A DNA stretch of 64,000 nt from Flavobacterium salmonis (GCF_903819435.1 NZ_CAIJDP010000060.1:372001-436000), one strand, 5' to 3'; shown: positions 50,340-60,477, numbered from the stretch's first letter. Program-made: numbers and translations. Notes: generated by a model from the letters alone, not told the origin.

Positions 50340-52616
50340 TTAGAATTTAAATCTCCAGCTTATTGAAGGCAATATTCGATACAAAACTTTTTTATCCTGC
50401 TTTACCACTACACTATTTTTATCTTCCTTAACCTGAACATCCAAAACAACATAAATTGGATTATCAATATTGAATGTATTATAAATGGAAAAATTCAAAG
50501 CACTTTCTTTTTTATTTGTTTTAAAGAAAAAATAATTCAACGAAAGATCTGTACGAATGTAATTTGGCATTTGTGCATTATTGTATTCTGAATATTCTTT
50601 GACAGGATTATTGTTGATAAAATACCATGAAGTTGGCATTGTAAATCGATTTCCAGAACTAAATATTTGAGTAACACCAAAATTCCACTTTGCATTTAAA
50701 TCATAAATTCCGACTAATGACAGATTGTGGCGTCTGTCGTATTTGGCAAAATAAGTTTTTCCATTATTTAGCTCGTCAAAATTCCTGTCAGACCAACTTA
50801 ATGTATAACTTAGCCAGCCTGTAAATTTTCCGTTATTTTTTCGCAACATAAATTCCAAACCATAAGCTTTACCTTTTCCAACTAATAAATCATTTTTTAA
50901 AGTTGTAATTTCATTAAACTGAGTTATACCGTATGGGTATTCGAGTAAATCTTTCATAGAACGATAAAATCCTCCAAAAGAAGAAACAAGATTTTTAGAA
51001 ATATTTTGATTTGAACCTACAGAAAACTCATCTGAAGATTGCGGTTTTATTCCATCTGAACTCGCAATCCAAAAATCCGTAGGAATACCAACACTTGAAG
51101 TCGTTATTAAGCTAAGATATTGATATTGTTTGTTATAAGATCCGTAAAAGGAAAAATTTTCGTTTGCCAGATAATTTAATAAAATGCGAGGCTGAAAATG
51201 CAAATAAGAACTTTGCGATCCTGATGTGTAATAATTTATTCTTAGTCCTAATTCTGCATTTAATTGATCTGTAAACTTTGGTTTAAAAGTAGTGAAAACA
51301 GCCACTTCATTAGCGTTGATTATGCTATTTTGAGTCTTATTAGAATTGGAAAAATTTTCAATATTAATTTTTTGAGGCTGTAAATTATGATAACTATATT
51401 GCAAACCAGATTCAACAGGAATATTTTTGATTGAGTAACGAAATGAATTTGTAAAGCCAAAATCTTTTACAGATGAAGAAACTCCAAATTGAATTGTCGC
51501 CTGTTTCATACTCAGATCATTAGAATAATGACTAAAATAAACAGCGTTTGACATACTTGTTTTAGAAGAAAGCGTTGTCATTAAAGCTGGAGAAACTGTA
51601 AAATTGCTCCACTTCAAATGAGTTTTTAAGGACAAATTATCGTCATTAATTTTTAATTTGTCACCACTCACAAAAGCATCAACAGAAAATAAATTGTTTT
51701 TAGAAAACTGAGATATAAAAGTAATATTTCCATCTGAAAAACCATACTTCATATCCTCGACATCATTATTTTTTGAAAATGAATTTACTAACGGAGTAAT
51801 AATTTCATCGATATAAGTTTTTCTTCCCGATAAATAAATTCCGGATTTTTCAGTAATCGGCAAAGCCAAAGTTAATTGCGAAGCCAAAACGCCAACGTTT
51901 CCCTGAATCGAAAATTCGGAAGGTATTTTTTTATTCGAAAGCAATAATGTTGTAGAACTCAAACGTCCGCCATATTTTGCATTAGAACTTGATTTATCAA
52001 ACTCTACTTCCTTAATATGATCTGTATTATAAAAAGGAAAAACGCCTAATAAATGCGACATCCCATAGACGGTTGTACCATTATATAAGATAGCATTATG
52101 CCCCGGATCTCCTCCTCGTACATACAAATATCCATTAGCATCTCCCGAATTTTGAACCCCTGGAGTAAGCTGTAAAATTTTTATAATATCTGTGGTCCCC
52201 AAAACAGTTGGTAACGAAGACAACTCTTTTAAGTTGAAAGATAGTTTACCTCCTGATAAAGTTGATATCCCGTTTTTTTTATCATTGGCAATAATCACTT
52301 CTTTTAAAAGCGAAATATCTTTTTCTAAAATAATGGAGATTAAAGTATCTTTTGCAAGATCAATCGTTACGACTTTATTAAGATAACCCAATTGATTAAT
52401 TGTAACGATAACCTTACCCAAAGAAATATTTTTTGAAAAATTTCCAAGTGTATCAGTTAGTAATGAATCGTTTTGATTATTTGTTTTAAAAGAAACACTG
52501 GCACCTATTAAACTTTCATTTTCAGAAGATTTAATATTTCCTGTTATATTCGCCTGAGATTGCGCAAATAAACTGGAAAAACAGAGCAAACAAAAAACAA
52601 AAATAGATTTCGACAC
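50340..52616 (-). CDS. TonB-dependent receptor with carboxypeptidase-like domain
   Basis: The 758-residue outer membrane protein has a signal peptide (MSKSIFVFCLLCFSSLFAQ). A CarboxypepD_reg-like beta domain follows (about 21-105, with ITGNIKSSENESLIGASVSF). The plug spans about 120-220 and includes GDANGYLYVRGGDPGHNAIL, the canonical RGG turn that binds ligands. The C-terminal 22-strand barrel ends in SISWRFKF with a terminal aromatic. TonB couples energy to it. The ligand is unknown; no SusD, glycosidase or siderophore gene is nearby. It lies directly upstream of the DUF4249 gene, so the pair forms one unit. Confidence 0.93.
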   Translation of the reverse strand: MSKSIFVFCLLCFSSLFAQSQANITGNIKSSENESLIGASVSFKTNNQNDSLLTDTLGNFSKNISLGKVIVTINQLGYLNKVVTIDLAKDTLISIILEKDISLLKEVIIANDKKNGISTLSGGKLSFNLKELSSLPTVLGTTDIIKILQLTPGVQNSGDANGYLYVRGGDPGHNAILYNGTTVYGMSHLLGVFPFYNTDHIKEVEFDKSSSNAKYGGRLSSTTLLLSNKKIPSEFSIQGNVGVLASQLTLALPITEKSGIYLSGRKTYIDEIITPLVNSFSKNNDVEDMKYGFSDGNITFISQFSKNNLFSVDAFVSGDKLKINDDNLSLKTHLKWSNFTVSPALMTTLSSKTSMSNAVYFSHYSNDLSMKQATIQFGVSSSVKDFGFTNSFRYSIKNIPVESGLQYSYHNLQPQKINIENFSNSNKTQNSIINANEVAVFTTFKPKFTDQLNAELGLRINYYTSGSQSSYLHFQPRILLNYLANENFSFYGSYNKQYQYLSLITTSSVGIPTDFWIASSDGIKPQSSDEFSVGSNQNISKNLVSSFGGFYRSMKDLLEYPYGITQFNEITTLKNDLLVGKGKAYGLEFMLRKNNGKFTGWLSYTLSWSDRNFDELNNGKTYFAKYDRRHNLSLVGIYDLNAKWNFGVTQIFSSGNRFTMPTSWYFINNNPVKEYSEYNNAQMPNYIRTDLSLNYFFFKTNKKESALNFSIYNTFNIDNPIYVVLDVQVKEDKNSVVVKQDKKVLYRILPSISWRFKF

Positions 52617-52693
52617 TAGCTTTTAATATGAAAAATGCGAAAGTAAACAATTATAACCCAATTATGTCAGGTTATAATTGTTTTAATTTTAAC

Positions 52694-53407
52694 TTATTTC
52701 AATTTATTCAGATACATATTAACCACATTATCCAAACCAAGATATAGCGCTTCCGAAATTAAAGCATGGCCAATAGAGACTTCTAATAATCCCGGAATAT
52801 TTTGTTTAAAAAACTGAATATTATCCAGACTTAAATCATGTCCTGCATTAATACCCAAACTTAATTCATTTGCTAACTCTGCAGCTTTCACGTAAGTATC
52901 GATTCCGTTTTTATTTCCTAAATCATATTGATGCGCAAAAGCTTCTGTGTATAATTCGATTCTGTCAGTACCTGTTTTTTTTGCACCTTCTATGATTTCC
53001 AAAACCGGATCAACAAAAATTGAAGTTCGAATCCCGTTTCTTTGAAATTCCTGAATAACCTCGGTTAAATACGTCTGATTTTTTATAGTATCCCAACCGG
53101 CAGACGAGGTAATGGCACCAATTGCATCGGGAACCAATGTTACCTGATCCGGTTTGCATTCCAATACCAAATCAATAAAATTATGTTGTGGATTTCCTTC
53201 AATATTATATTCTGTTGTAACAATTGCTTTTAAATCCCGAGCATCCTGATAACGAATATGGCGCTCATCCGGACGTGGATGTATGGTGATTCCCTGACCA
53301 CCAAAATTCTGAATATCTGTGGCAACTTTTAATAAATCAGGAACATCCCCCCCGCGAGCATTTCTCAGAGTAGCAATTTTATTAATATTTACACTTAACT
53401 TTGTCAT
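52694..53407 (-). CDS. pdxJ: Pyridoxine 5'-phosphate synthase PdxJ
   Basis: The 237-residue cytoplasmic TIM-barrel enzyme makes pyridoxine 5'-phosphate from 1-deoxyxylulose 5-phosphate and 3-amino-2-oxopropyl phosphate. It begins TKLSVNINKIATLRNARGGD and then has GQGITIHPRPDERHIRYQD (about 35-53) with the phosphate- and substrate-binding histidines and arginine. The C-terminal region has NAGHDLSLDNIQFF and VSIGHALISEALYLG, both typical. Length is standard. It is divergent from the CBS-domain gene. Confidence 0.96.
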   Translation of the reverse strand: MTKLSVNINKIATLRNARGGDVPDLLKVATDIQNFGGQGITIHPRPDERHIRYQDARDLKAIVTTEYNIEGNPQHNFIDLVLECKPDQVTLVPDAIGAITSSAGWDTIKNQTYLTEVIQEFQRNGIRTSIFVDPVLEIIEGAKKTGTDRIELYTEAFAHQYDLGNKNGIDTYVKAAELANELSLGINAGHDLSLDNIQFFKQNIPGLLEVSIGHALISEALYLGLDNVVNMYLNKLK

Positions 53408-53435
53408 ATAAATAGATTATTAATTCTAGTAACAT

Positions 53436-53443
53436 TATATTTG
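53436..53443 (+). promoter_or_regulatory. -7 box before the CBS gene
   Basis: TATATTTG matches TAnnTTTG, 80 bases before the start codon in the divergent pdxJ-CBS gap. It may drive the CBS-nadK unit. Confidence 0.45.
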
Positions 53444-53523
53444 TAAAGACAAAAATACAAAGTAAAACGTAGCGTTTTTTGCTATTTTTTGATTATTTTG
53501 CATCAAATATCTTCAAACCACTT

Positions 53524-54183
53524 ATGACAGAAATTACCAACTATATCACAAACGATTTTAGAGCAATCGACAGTCAGGAAACGATAGCATCAGTTCAGGA
53601 TTTTTTTGCTGAATTAAGTTTTTCTCATTTCCCGGTTTTAGAAAACGGAACCTTTATAGGAAGCATTGCTTCTGATGATATTGAAACTTTTGATCTTGAT
53701 AAGAAAATTATTGACTACAAATATACATTAGAGCGATTTTTCGCCAGAAAATCAATGATTTGGCTGGATGTTTTAGAGATTTTCGCCAAAAACCATACTA
53801 ATGTTATTCCGGTACTTGATGAAAACAATTCTTATATTGGATATTATGAAATGGAAGATATCATGAAATTTTTTCAGGAGACCCCATTTTTAAAAGAACA
53901 AGGAGGGATCATTATTGTTCAAAAAGGCCTTTTAGATTATTCTATGGCTCAGGTAACGCAAATTGTAGAAAGCAATAATGGTAAAATCCTGGGTTGCTTT
54001 ATATCCGAAGCCGATTTAGAAAATGTTCACATTACAATAAAAATTGGCGTTGGACCAATGAACGAAATCATTCAGACTTTTAGAAGATACAATTACGAAA
54101 TTATTTCAGAACATCAGGAAGATACCTATATTAACAGTTTAAAAGAGCGTTCTGACTATTTAGACAAATACCTTAATATATAA
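53524..54183 (+). CDS. CBS-domain protein with ACT-like tail
   Basis: The 219-residue cytoplasmic protein has two CBS motifs (about 5-62 and 72-125), with FAELSFSHFPVLENGTFIGS and FAKNHTNVIPVLDENNSYIG, which form a pair that can bind adenine nucleotides. The C-terminal 75 residues resemble an ACT-like regulatory fold (QVTQIVESNNGKILGCFIS). Starting at the ATG 53524 gives MTEITNYI; an upstream frame extends 15 codons but lacks a good start. It precedes nadK by 84 bases. This pairing suggests nucleotide-sensitive regulation, but the role is unknown. Confidence 0.87.
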   Translation: MTEITNYITNDFRAIDSQETIASVQDFFAELSFSHFPVLENGTFIGSIASDDIETFDLDKKIIDYKYTLERFFARKSMIWLDVLEIFAKNHTNVIPVLDENNSYIGYYEMEDIMKFFQETPFLKEQGGIIIVQKGLLDYSMAQVTQIVESNNGKILGCFISEADLENVHITIKIGVGPMNEIIQTFRRYNYEIISEHQEDTYINSLKERSDYLDKYLNI

Positions 54184-54267
54184 TCCTTAATACGGCAATC
54201 AGAAAATGAGTCAATAGATTTTCGCATTAGCACATTATCTAGTTTTCTCATTATGTAATTCAAAAAA

Positions 54268-55155
54268 ATGAAAGTAGCAATTTACGGACAATATTATCAA
54301 AACAGTACCGAACCCATTATCAAGGATATTTTTGTGTTTTTTAACAACAATAATGTCGAAATGGTCATTGAAGAAAACTTTCTTAACATGCTTTATGAGA
54401 AACAATTAATAAAAAAAGAATACAAAACTTTCTCTGCAAAAACAAAACTTGATAACAGCTTCGAAATGCTGCTCAGCATTGGTGGCGATGGAACTATTTT
54501 AAGAGCAGCGAGTCTGGCTCGTAATTCAGGAGTACCAATTTTAGGAATCAATGCCGGAAGATTAGGTTTTTTGGCTACGGTGCCAAAAGAGAGTATTGAT
54601 AGCTTCTTACAGTTTGTAATTGATAAAAATTACACCATCTCTGAAAGAACCTTATTAAGCCTTACCTGCGATCCTAAAAATGATGCTATCGAAGATGATT
54701 TAAATTTCGCCATGAACGAAGTCACCGTTAGCCGAAAAGATACGACTTCGATGATTACAGTCGAAACCTATTTAAATAACGAATATTTAAACTCTTATTG
54801 GGCAGACGGACTTATTCTTTCAACACCAACGGGATCAACAGGTTACTCACTCAGTTGCGGCGGACCAATATTAACTCCTGATGTAAAAAGTCTGGTAATT
54901 ACACCAATAGCACCACATAATTTAAACGCAAGACCATTAGTCATTCCTGATGATACCGAAATTAAACTTCGTGTTTCCGGAAGAGAAGACCAATATTTAG
55001 TTTCTCTGGATTCCAGAATTGCATCCATTAAAAATGAATCTGTTTTAACCATTAAAAAAACAGATTTCAAAATTAAAATGGTTGAAATTCCGGGAGAAAC
55101 TTTCTTAAAAACACTCAGGAAAAAATTACTATGGGGAGAAGATAAAAGAAATTAA
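54268..55155 (+). CDS. nadK: NAD kinase
   Basis: The 295-residue enzyme phosphorylates NAD to NADP. The conserved GGDGT motif is at 72-76 (LSIGGDGTILRAAS), followed by GINAGRLGFLA. The NE/D motif is AMNEVTVSR, and GLILSTPTGSTGYSLSCGGP is the second diagnostic stretch near 175-195. The tail PHNLNARPLVIP is also typical. Length is standard. It is transcribed with the CBS gene upstream. Confidence 0.96.
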   Translation: MKVAIYGQYYQNSTEPIIKDIFVFFNNNNVEMVIEENFLNMLYEKQLIKKEYKTFSAKTKLDNSFEMLLSIGGDGTILRAASLARNSGVPILGINAGRLGFLATVPKESIDSFLQFVIDKNYTISERTLLSLTCDPKNDAIEDDLNFAMNEVTVSRKDTTSMITVETYLNNEYLNSYWADGLILSTPTGSTGYSLSCGGPILTPDVKSLVITPIAPHNLNARPLVIPDDTEIKLRVSGREDQYLVSLDSRIASIKNESVLTIKKTDFKIKMVEIPGETFLKTLRKKLLWGEDKRN

Positions 55156-55312
55156 ACTCTTTTGCGAATTCCGACTATACGATATGAGTACTTTTTTTCG
55201 TTTTGCACATATGTAATGTTCATTAAATGTCTCAAAATCATAAGGTAAATCTAAAAAAAGACACATTTAACTAAAGGAACGTTGATTAGTAGTGATAATT
55301 ATTATATTTGCA

Positions 55313-55320
55313 CGCAATTT
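55313..55320 (+). promoter_or_regulatory. -7 box before porG
   Basis: TATATTTG matches TAnnTTTG exactly and lies just nine bases before the ATG at 55329, which would give a very short leader. The -33 element was not found at good spacing. Confidence 0.4.
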
Positions 55321-55328
55321 TTAATTAA

Positions 55329-56012
55329 ATGAAGAAAATTTTTAATTTATTGTTATGTTTTTTCCCCTTTATTACGCTGAATGCTCAAATTAATGAGATT
55401 GGTGTTTTTTTAGGCGGAAGCAACTTCGTAGGAGACGTTGGAAGAACCACTTATATTGCTCCTGAAAATTTTGCTTTTGGGATATTATACAAATGGAACA
55501 AAAGTCCACGCCATTCTTATCGCTTTTCTTATACCCAATCAACGGTAACTGGTAATGATTCAAAATCAGAAGAATCAAGTCGAAACAAAAGAGGTTTCAA
55601 CTTTAAAAATAACGTAAAAGAACTTTCTGCCGGGTTAGAATTCAATTTCTTCGACTTTAATTTACATGACTTAGACACCAAAATTACACCTTATATATTT
55701 TCAGGTATCAATTATTTTAGATATGATGAATTATATATAGAAAATGGAATAACTGAAAAAGACAAAGCATCCGGTTCTTTTGCTATACCTATAATATTAG
55801 GAATAAAATCAAACATTAGCCGTCATTTTGTTTTAGCAGCTGAAATTGGAGCACGATATACTCTTACAGACAACATAGATGGAAGCAATCCTGAAAATGA
55901 TTCCTTTACTAATAATCGTTTTGGTAATTTAAATAATAATGACTGGTATGTTTTTACGGGAGTAACATTGACATATACCTTTGGACAAAAACCTTGCTAT
56001 TGCGCAGAATAA
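55329..56012 (+). CDS. porG: PorG-like T9SS outer membrane protein (DUF6089)
   Basis: The 227-residue protein has a signal peptide (KKIFNLLLCFFPFITLNAQ). A small eight-strand-like beta barrel follows, typical of DUF6089/PorG, with GVFLGGSNFVGDVGRTTYIA (about 26-45) and a C-terminal YVFTGVTLTYTFGQKPCYCA. In Porphyromonas gingivalis, PorG is a T9SS outer membrane component and lies in the same order before uppS, bamA and ompH genes. The same synteny here strongly supports the assignment. uppS follows with a one-base gap. Confidence 0.85.
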   Translation: MKKIFNLLLCFFPFITLNAQINEIGVFLGGSNFVGDVGRTTYIAPENFAFGILYKWNKSPRHSYRFSYTQSTVTGNDSKSEESSRNKRGFNFKNNVKELSAGLEFNFFDFNLHDLDTKITPYIFSGINYFRYDELYIENGITEKDKASGSFAIPIILGIKSNISRHFVLAAEIGARYTLTDNIDGSNPENDSFTNNRFGNLNNNDWYVFTGVTLTYTFGQKPCYCAE

Positions 56013-56013
56013 A

Positions 56014-56754
56014 ATGAATTTATTAGAATCCATAGATAAAACAAACTTACCCCAACATCTTGCCATTATTATGGACGGAAATGGTCGTTGGGCAAAACAA
56101 CAAGGCTTTCTTCGTGCTTTTGGTCATGAAAATGGCACCAAATCAGTCAAAGAAACCATTAAAACATGTGCTAAACTTGGTATTGGGTTTCTAACTTTAT
56201 ATGCTTTTTCTACAGAAAACTGGAATCGCCCAAAATTAGAAGTACAAGCATTGATGAAAATACTTGTAAATTCATTAAGAAAAGAGCTTACTACTTTACA
56301 AGAAAACAATATCAAACTTAATGCTATTGGAAATCTTGATAAGTTACCAAAATCTGCTCAAAAAGAATTATTGGATGTCATCGATAAAACAAAAAACAAC
56401 ACCCGTTTAACACTAACTTTAGCCTTAAGTTACGGATCAAGAGAAGAATTAGTAAATGCCGTAAGAATCATCAGTGATAAAGTTAAAAATAATATAATTT
56501 CATTAGACACTATTGACGATTCAATTATAAATGAGCATCTTTACACGCAAAATTTACCTGACGTAGATTTATTAATACGAACAAGTGGAGAACACAGAAT
56601 AAGTAATTTTCTGCTATGGCAAATTGCCTATGCAGAATTATATTTTACTGAGGTACTCTGGCCAGACTTTAAAGAACAACATTTATATGAGGCTATCATT
56701 AGTTATCAAAAAAGAGAACGTAGATTTGGAAAAACCAGTGAACAAATTAAATAA
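56014..56754 (+). CDS. uppS: Isoprenyl transferase UppS
   Basis: The 246-residue cis-prenyltransferase makes undecaprenyl diphosphate, the lipid carrier for peptidoglycan and O-antigen. The diagnostic motif LAIIMDGNGRWAKQQG places the catalytic Asp at D21. GFLTLYAFSTENWNRP (about 62-77) and the C-terminal DVDLLIRTSGEHRISNFLLW with LWPDFKEQHL (about 180-220) are also typical. I start at the ATG at 56014, one base past the porG stop codon. Its 3' end overlaps the likely bamA start by about 17 bases. Confidence 0.96.
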   Translation: MNLLESIDKTNLPQHLAIIMDGNGRWAKQQGFLRAFGHENGTKSVKETIKTCAKLGIGFLTLYAFSTENWNRPKLEVQALMKILVNSLRKELTTLQENNIKLNAIGNLDKLPKSAQKELLDVIDKTKNNTRLTLTLALSYGSREELVNAVRIISDKVKNNIISLDTIDDSIINEHLYTQNLPDVDLLIRTSGEHRISNFLLWQIAYAELYFTEVLWPDFKEQHLYEAIISYQKRERRFGKTSEQIK

Positions 56755-59425
56755 TATTTTAGTGTTAAAAAAAAGAATACAAATAGTACTTACCCTGTTT
56801 ATTTTGGGTAGTTTTTCTCAAATTAAAGCACAAGAAAGAATTCCTTTTGATCAGGGAAAAAAATACATTCTTGCAAAAGTCTCTGTTGTTGGTAAAATAA
56901 GCTTCAATGAACAAACCGTTGTAACATTTTCAGGTCTGCAAAAAGGTCAGGAAATCACTGTTCCTGGTGAAGAAATTAGTGGTGCAATCAAAAAATTAGG
57001 AAAACTTGGTCTTTTTGATGAAATAACTTTTTACGTAAATAAGGTAGAAAATGACAGTATCTATTTAGACTTAAATATAGTTGAGCTTCCGAAATTAAAT
57101 GAAGTAAAATTTGTTGGTATTAAAAAGAGTAAAGTCGAAGGATTAATAAAAGATAACAATCTGACAAAGAGCAAGATTGTAAATGAAAATTTAATCACTA
57201 CTACAAAAAATTACATCGAAAACAAATACAAAAAAGAAGGATTTTATAGAACAAAAGTTACTATTACAACTACTCCTGACACTACTGCAGGCAACAATGT
57301 TAATATGCTCGTTCGTGTAGACAAAGGAGATAAGGTTAAGATTAGCAGTATAGACTTCATAGGCAACAAACAATTCACAGACAGTAAGTTGAGAAGCGCT
57401 ATGAAAGATACCAAACAAAGAAATATCCTTCGTGTACTGAAAGCTTCAAAATTTATTCCTGAAAAATACAAGACTGACTTAGAAAAAGTTATTGCAACCT
57501 ATAAAGAAAAAGGATATCGTGATGCACGTATTATATATGACTCTGTCACCTATAATAAAGAAAAGAACATGCTTGCCATTAAAATTAATTTAGAAGAAGG
57601 AAACAAATATTACTTCGGAAATATTAAATTTTTAGGAAATACCGTTTATTCTGATCAACAACTTAATCGTTATTTAGGAATCAAAAAAGGAGAAACATAC
57701 AACGGAGTTTTATTAGAAAAAAGAATCGCAGATAAGACTAAACCAGATGGTGAGGACATTACTAACTTATACCAAAACAATGGATATTTGTTTTCAAATA
57801 TTAATGCTGTTGAGGTAAAAACTGCTAATGACACCATTGATTTTGAAATTAGGATTACAGAAGGACCAATTGCTTATTTCAACAAAATATCAGTCGTTGG
57901 AAACGATAAAACAAACGATCGTGTTATTTATCGTGAACTAAGAACAAAACCTGGTGAAAAATATAGTAAAGAACTATTAGTAAGAACCATTCGTGAAATA
58001 GGACAATTAGGATTTTTTGATCCTGAAGCAATTGATCCTAAATTTAAAAATGTAGATGCCGCATCAGGAACAGTAGATATCGAATACAATTTGGTTGAAA
58101 AAGGTTCTAGCCAAGTAGAGTTACAAGGTGGTTATGGTGGTGGAGGTTTCATAGGAACCTTAGGATTATCTTTTAATAACTTTTCGGCAAGAAACCTGTT
58201 TAATAAGGAAGCTTACAAACCTTTGCCTATGGGAGATGGCCAAAAAGTATCCCTTCGTTTACAAGGAAGTACCTATTTCCAAACTTATAGTGTATCATTT
58301 TCAGAACCTTGGTTTGGAGGAAAAAAACCAGTACAATTTAGTTCATCTATTTCATATAGTAAACAATTTAATTACAGCTATGGTCGTAATGTAGATAAAA
58401 GCCAAAGCTTTAACATCCTGACTTTACAGCTTGGACTTGCTAAAAGGCTGAGTGTACCAGATGATTATTTCGTATTATCTCAATCTGTAAGTTACCAACA
58501 TTATGATTTGAATAATTATTTCACAGGACTTTTTACTTTTGGTAATGGAACTTCAAGAAATTTAGCCTATACAATTGGTCTTACGAGAAGTAATAAAGGA
58601 GTGAATCCTATATTTCCGACATATGGTTCAGAATTTAGCGTTTCAGCAAAAATAACACCTCCTTATTCATTGTTTAATGGTATAGATTATTCATCATTAG
58701 GAGAAAAAGAAGAATATAAACGAAAAACTACTGCCGATCAAACAGATGCTACTGGCCAAGTTACAATTCCTAAAAACAGTTATTTAGATTCTGCTGGAAA
58801 TGTAGTAAGTACTCCAGAGGAAGCAGCAGCTGATCCTGCAAAAGTAGATCAGGAAAAATACAACTGGCTTGAATATTATAAAATTAAATTTAAAGCAGAT
58901 TGGTATAATAAAGTATATGGAAAATTAGTTTTAAGAACATTAACTGAATTTGGTTTCATGGGAGCCTATAATGCAGATAGAGGTGTTGTACCTTTTGAAC
59001 GTTTTTATTTAGGTGGAGACGGTATGGCTAACTATTCTATGGATGGCAGGGAAACAGTTGGATTAAGAGGATATGAGAACAACTCTTTGACTCCAATTAT
59101 TACTGACAAAACAGATTCCAGATATGGACAGCAAGTAGGAGCAACCATTTATAACAAATTCTCAATGGAATTACGTTATCCTATTACATTAAAACCATCA
59201 GCATCTATTTATGCTTTAACGTTTTTAGAAGCAGGTGCATCATATGATGGATTTAAAAATTATAACCCATTTGATTTGTATCGTTCAGCCGGTTTTGGAC
59301 TACGTGTATTTATGCCAGCATTTGGATTATTGGGTATTGATTTTGGTTATGGTTTTGATGCTCAGCCAGGTGAAACCAAAGCTCATGGTCAGGAAATTCA
59401 CTTTATTATTGGACAACAATTTTAA
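56738..59425 (+). CDS. bamA: Outer membrane protein assembly factor BamA
   Basis: The protein, about 895 residues, inserts beta-barrel proteins into the outer membrane. A signal peptide (IQIVLTLFILGSFSQIKAQ) precedes five POTRA domains (about 35-435) and an Omp85 barrel. The POTRA linkers read VKFVGIKKSKVEG and FIGNKQFTDSKL. The barrel has the VRGF-like GLRGYENNSL near residue 770 and ends in a phenylalanine (HFIIGQQF), a typical barrel signature. The start is uncertain: GTG at 56738 or GTG at 56762, with an ATG at 56687 less likely. The gene overlaps uppS and is followed by ompH after 41 bases. Confidence 0.94.
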   Translation: MNKLNNILVLKKRIQIVLTLFILGSFSQIKAQERIPFDQGKKYILAKVSVVGKISFNEQTVVTFSGLQKGQEITVPGEEISGAIKKLGKLGLFDEITFYVNKVENDSIYLDLNIVELPKLNEVKFVGIKKSKVEGLIKDNNLTKSKIVNENLITTTKNYIENKYKKEGFYRTKVTITTTPDTTAGNNVNMLVRVDKGDKVKISSIDFIGNKQFTDSKLRSAMKDTKQRNILRVLKASKFIPEKYKTDLEKVIATYKEKGYRDARIIYDSVTYNKEKNMLAIKINLEEGNKYYFGNIKFLGNTVYSDQQLNRYLGIKKGETYNGVLLEKRIADKTKPDGEDITNLYQNNGYLFSNINAVEVKTANDTIDFEIRITEGPIAYFNKISVVGNDKTNDRVIYRELRTKPGEKYSKELLVRTIREIGQLGFFDPEAIDPKFKNVDAASGTVDIEYNLVEKGSSQVELQGGYGGGGFIGTLGLSFNNFSARNLFNKEAYKPLPMGDGQKVSLRLQGSTYFQTYSVSFSEPWFGGKKPVQFSSSISYSKQFNYSYGRNVDKSQSFNILTLQLGLAKRLSVPDDYFVLSQSVSYQHYDLNNYFTGLFTFGNGTSRNLAYTIGLTRSNKGVNPIFPTYGSEFSVSAKITPPYSLFNGIDYSSLGEKEEYKRKTTADQTDATGQVTIPKNSYLDSAGNVVSTPEEAAADPAKVDQEKYNWLEYYKIKFKADWYNKVYGKLVLRTLTEFGFMGAYNADRGVVPFERFYLGGDGMANYSMDGRETVGLRGYENNSLTPIITDKTDSRYGQQVGATIYNKFSMELRYPITLKPSASIYALTFLEAGASYDGFKNYNPFDLYRSAGFGLRVFMPAFGLLGIDFGYGFDAQPGETKAHGQEIHFIIGQQF

Positions 59426-59466
59426 AAAGATGATATTTGGTTAAAATTTAGACAAAAACCTATCGT

Positions 59467-60477
59467 ATGAGAAAACAATTTTTATTTATATTTTTAGCTT
59501 TGATTGCAGCAAACACAAATGAGGCACAAACAAGATCGACTAGAATTGGCTATATCGATATGGAATATATTTTAGAAAATGTTTCAGATTACAAAGAATC
59601 TAAATCTCAATTAGAGTTAAAAGCGACTAAATGGAAGCAGGAAATCGAAATTAAAAAATTAGAAATAAACAAATTAAAAGAAAACCTTAAAACCGAAAAA
59701 GCATTACTTACAAAAGAACTTATTGAGGAAAGGGAAACCGAAATTAAATTTCTTGAAAATGAAATGCTGGAATACCAACAAAAGCAATTTGGAGTTGACG
59801 GAAATTTAATGCGTCAAAAAGCAGCTTTGGCAAAACCAATCCAAGATCAGGTCTTTACCGCAGTTCAGGATATTGCAGAAGCAAAAAATTACGATTTTAT
59901 TTTTGACAAATCATCTGATTTGACTATGCTTTTTTCAGCAAAAAGATTTGATATAAGTGACCAGGTTATACGTATTTTAAATAGAACAGAAAAGAGAGAA
60001 CAACTCACTAAAAAACAATTAAAAGAGCAAGAGGCCAAAGAAAACATTGAAAACGAGATTGACGAAAATCCGGCAATGGCAGATAGACAGAAGGCTTTAG
60101 ATGCAAGAAAAGCAGCAAGGGAAAAATTAGTTCAGGATAGAAAATTAGAACAAGAAGCTAAAAGAAAAGAATACGAAGATAAAAGAAATGCTATAGCAGC
60201 TGAAAAGGCAGCCAAAAAAAATGGCACGGTTTCTGAAACTGCTAATACAACAGGAACAGCAAAAACTGACACAACAGCTAAACCTGCAACAACAACTCCA
60301 GCTGAAGCGACAACAACTACTGAGCCTGCAGTTAATAAGGCAGAAGAAAGACAGAAACTTTACGAACAGCGTAAAAAAGAGTTAGAAGAAAAAAAGAAGA
60401 AAATTTTAGAAGAAAGAGAAGCGGCTAAAAAAGCTAAAGAAGCCGAGGCACAAAAAACAAATACGACCAATAATTAA
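59467..60477 (+). CDS. OmpH/Skp-family periplasmic chaperone, long form
   Basis: The 336-residue protein has a signal peptide (FLFIFLALIAANTNEAQ) and an OmpH/Skp domain (about 25-175) with a long coiled-coil hairpin: IGYIDMEYILENVSDYKESK, then a helical stretch rich in Lys/Glu. The C-terminal 160 residues (about 176-336) are very Lys/Glu/Ala/Thr-rich and low in complexity, unlike canonical Skp of about 160 residues. Skp protects unfolded outer membrane proteins en route to BamA, which is encoded just upstream. A second, normal-size paralogue follows. Confidence 0.9.
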   Translation: MRKQFLFIFLALIAANTNEAQTRSTRIGYIDMEYILENVSDYKESKSQLELKATKWKQEIEIKKLEINKLKENLKTEKALLTKELIEERETEIKFLENEMLEYQQKQFGVDGNLMRQKAALAKPIQDQVFTAVQDIAEAKNYDFIFDKSSDLTMLFSAKRFDISDQVIRILNRTEKREQLTKKQLKEQEAKENIENEIDENPAMADRQKALDARKAAREKLVQDRKLEQEAKRKEYEDKRNAIAAEKAAKKNGTVSETANTTGTAKTDTTAKPATTTPAEATTTTEPAVNKAEERQKLYEQRKKELEEKKKKILEEREAAKKAKEAEAQKTNTTNN

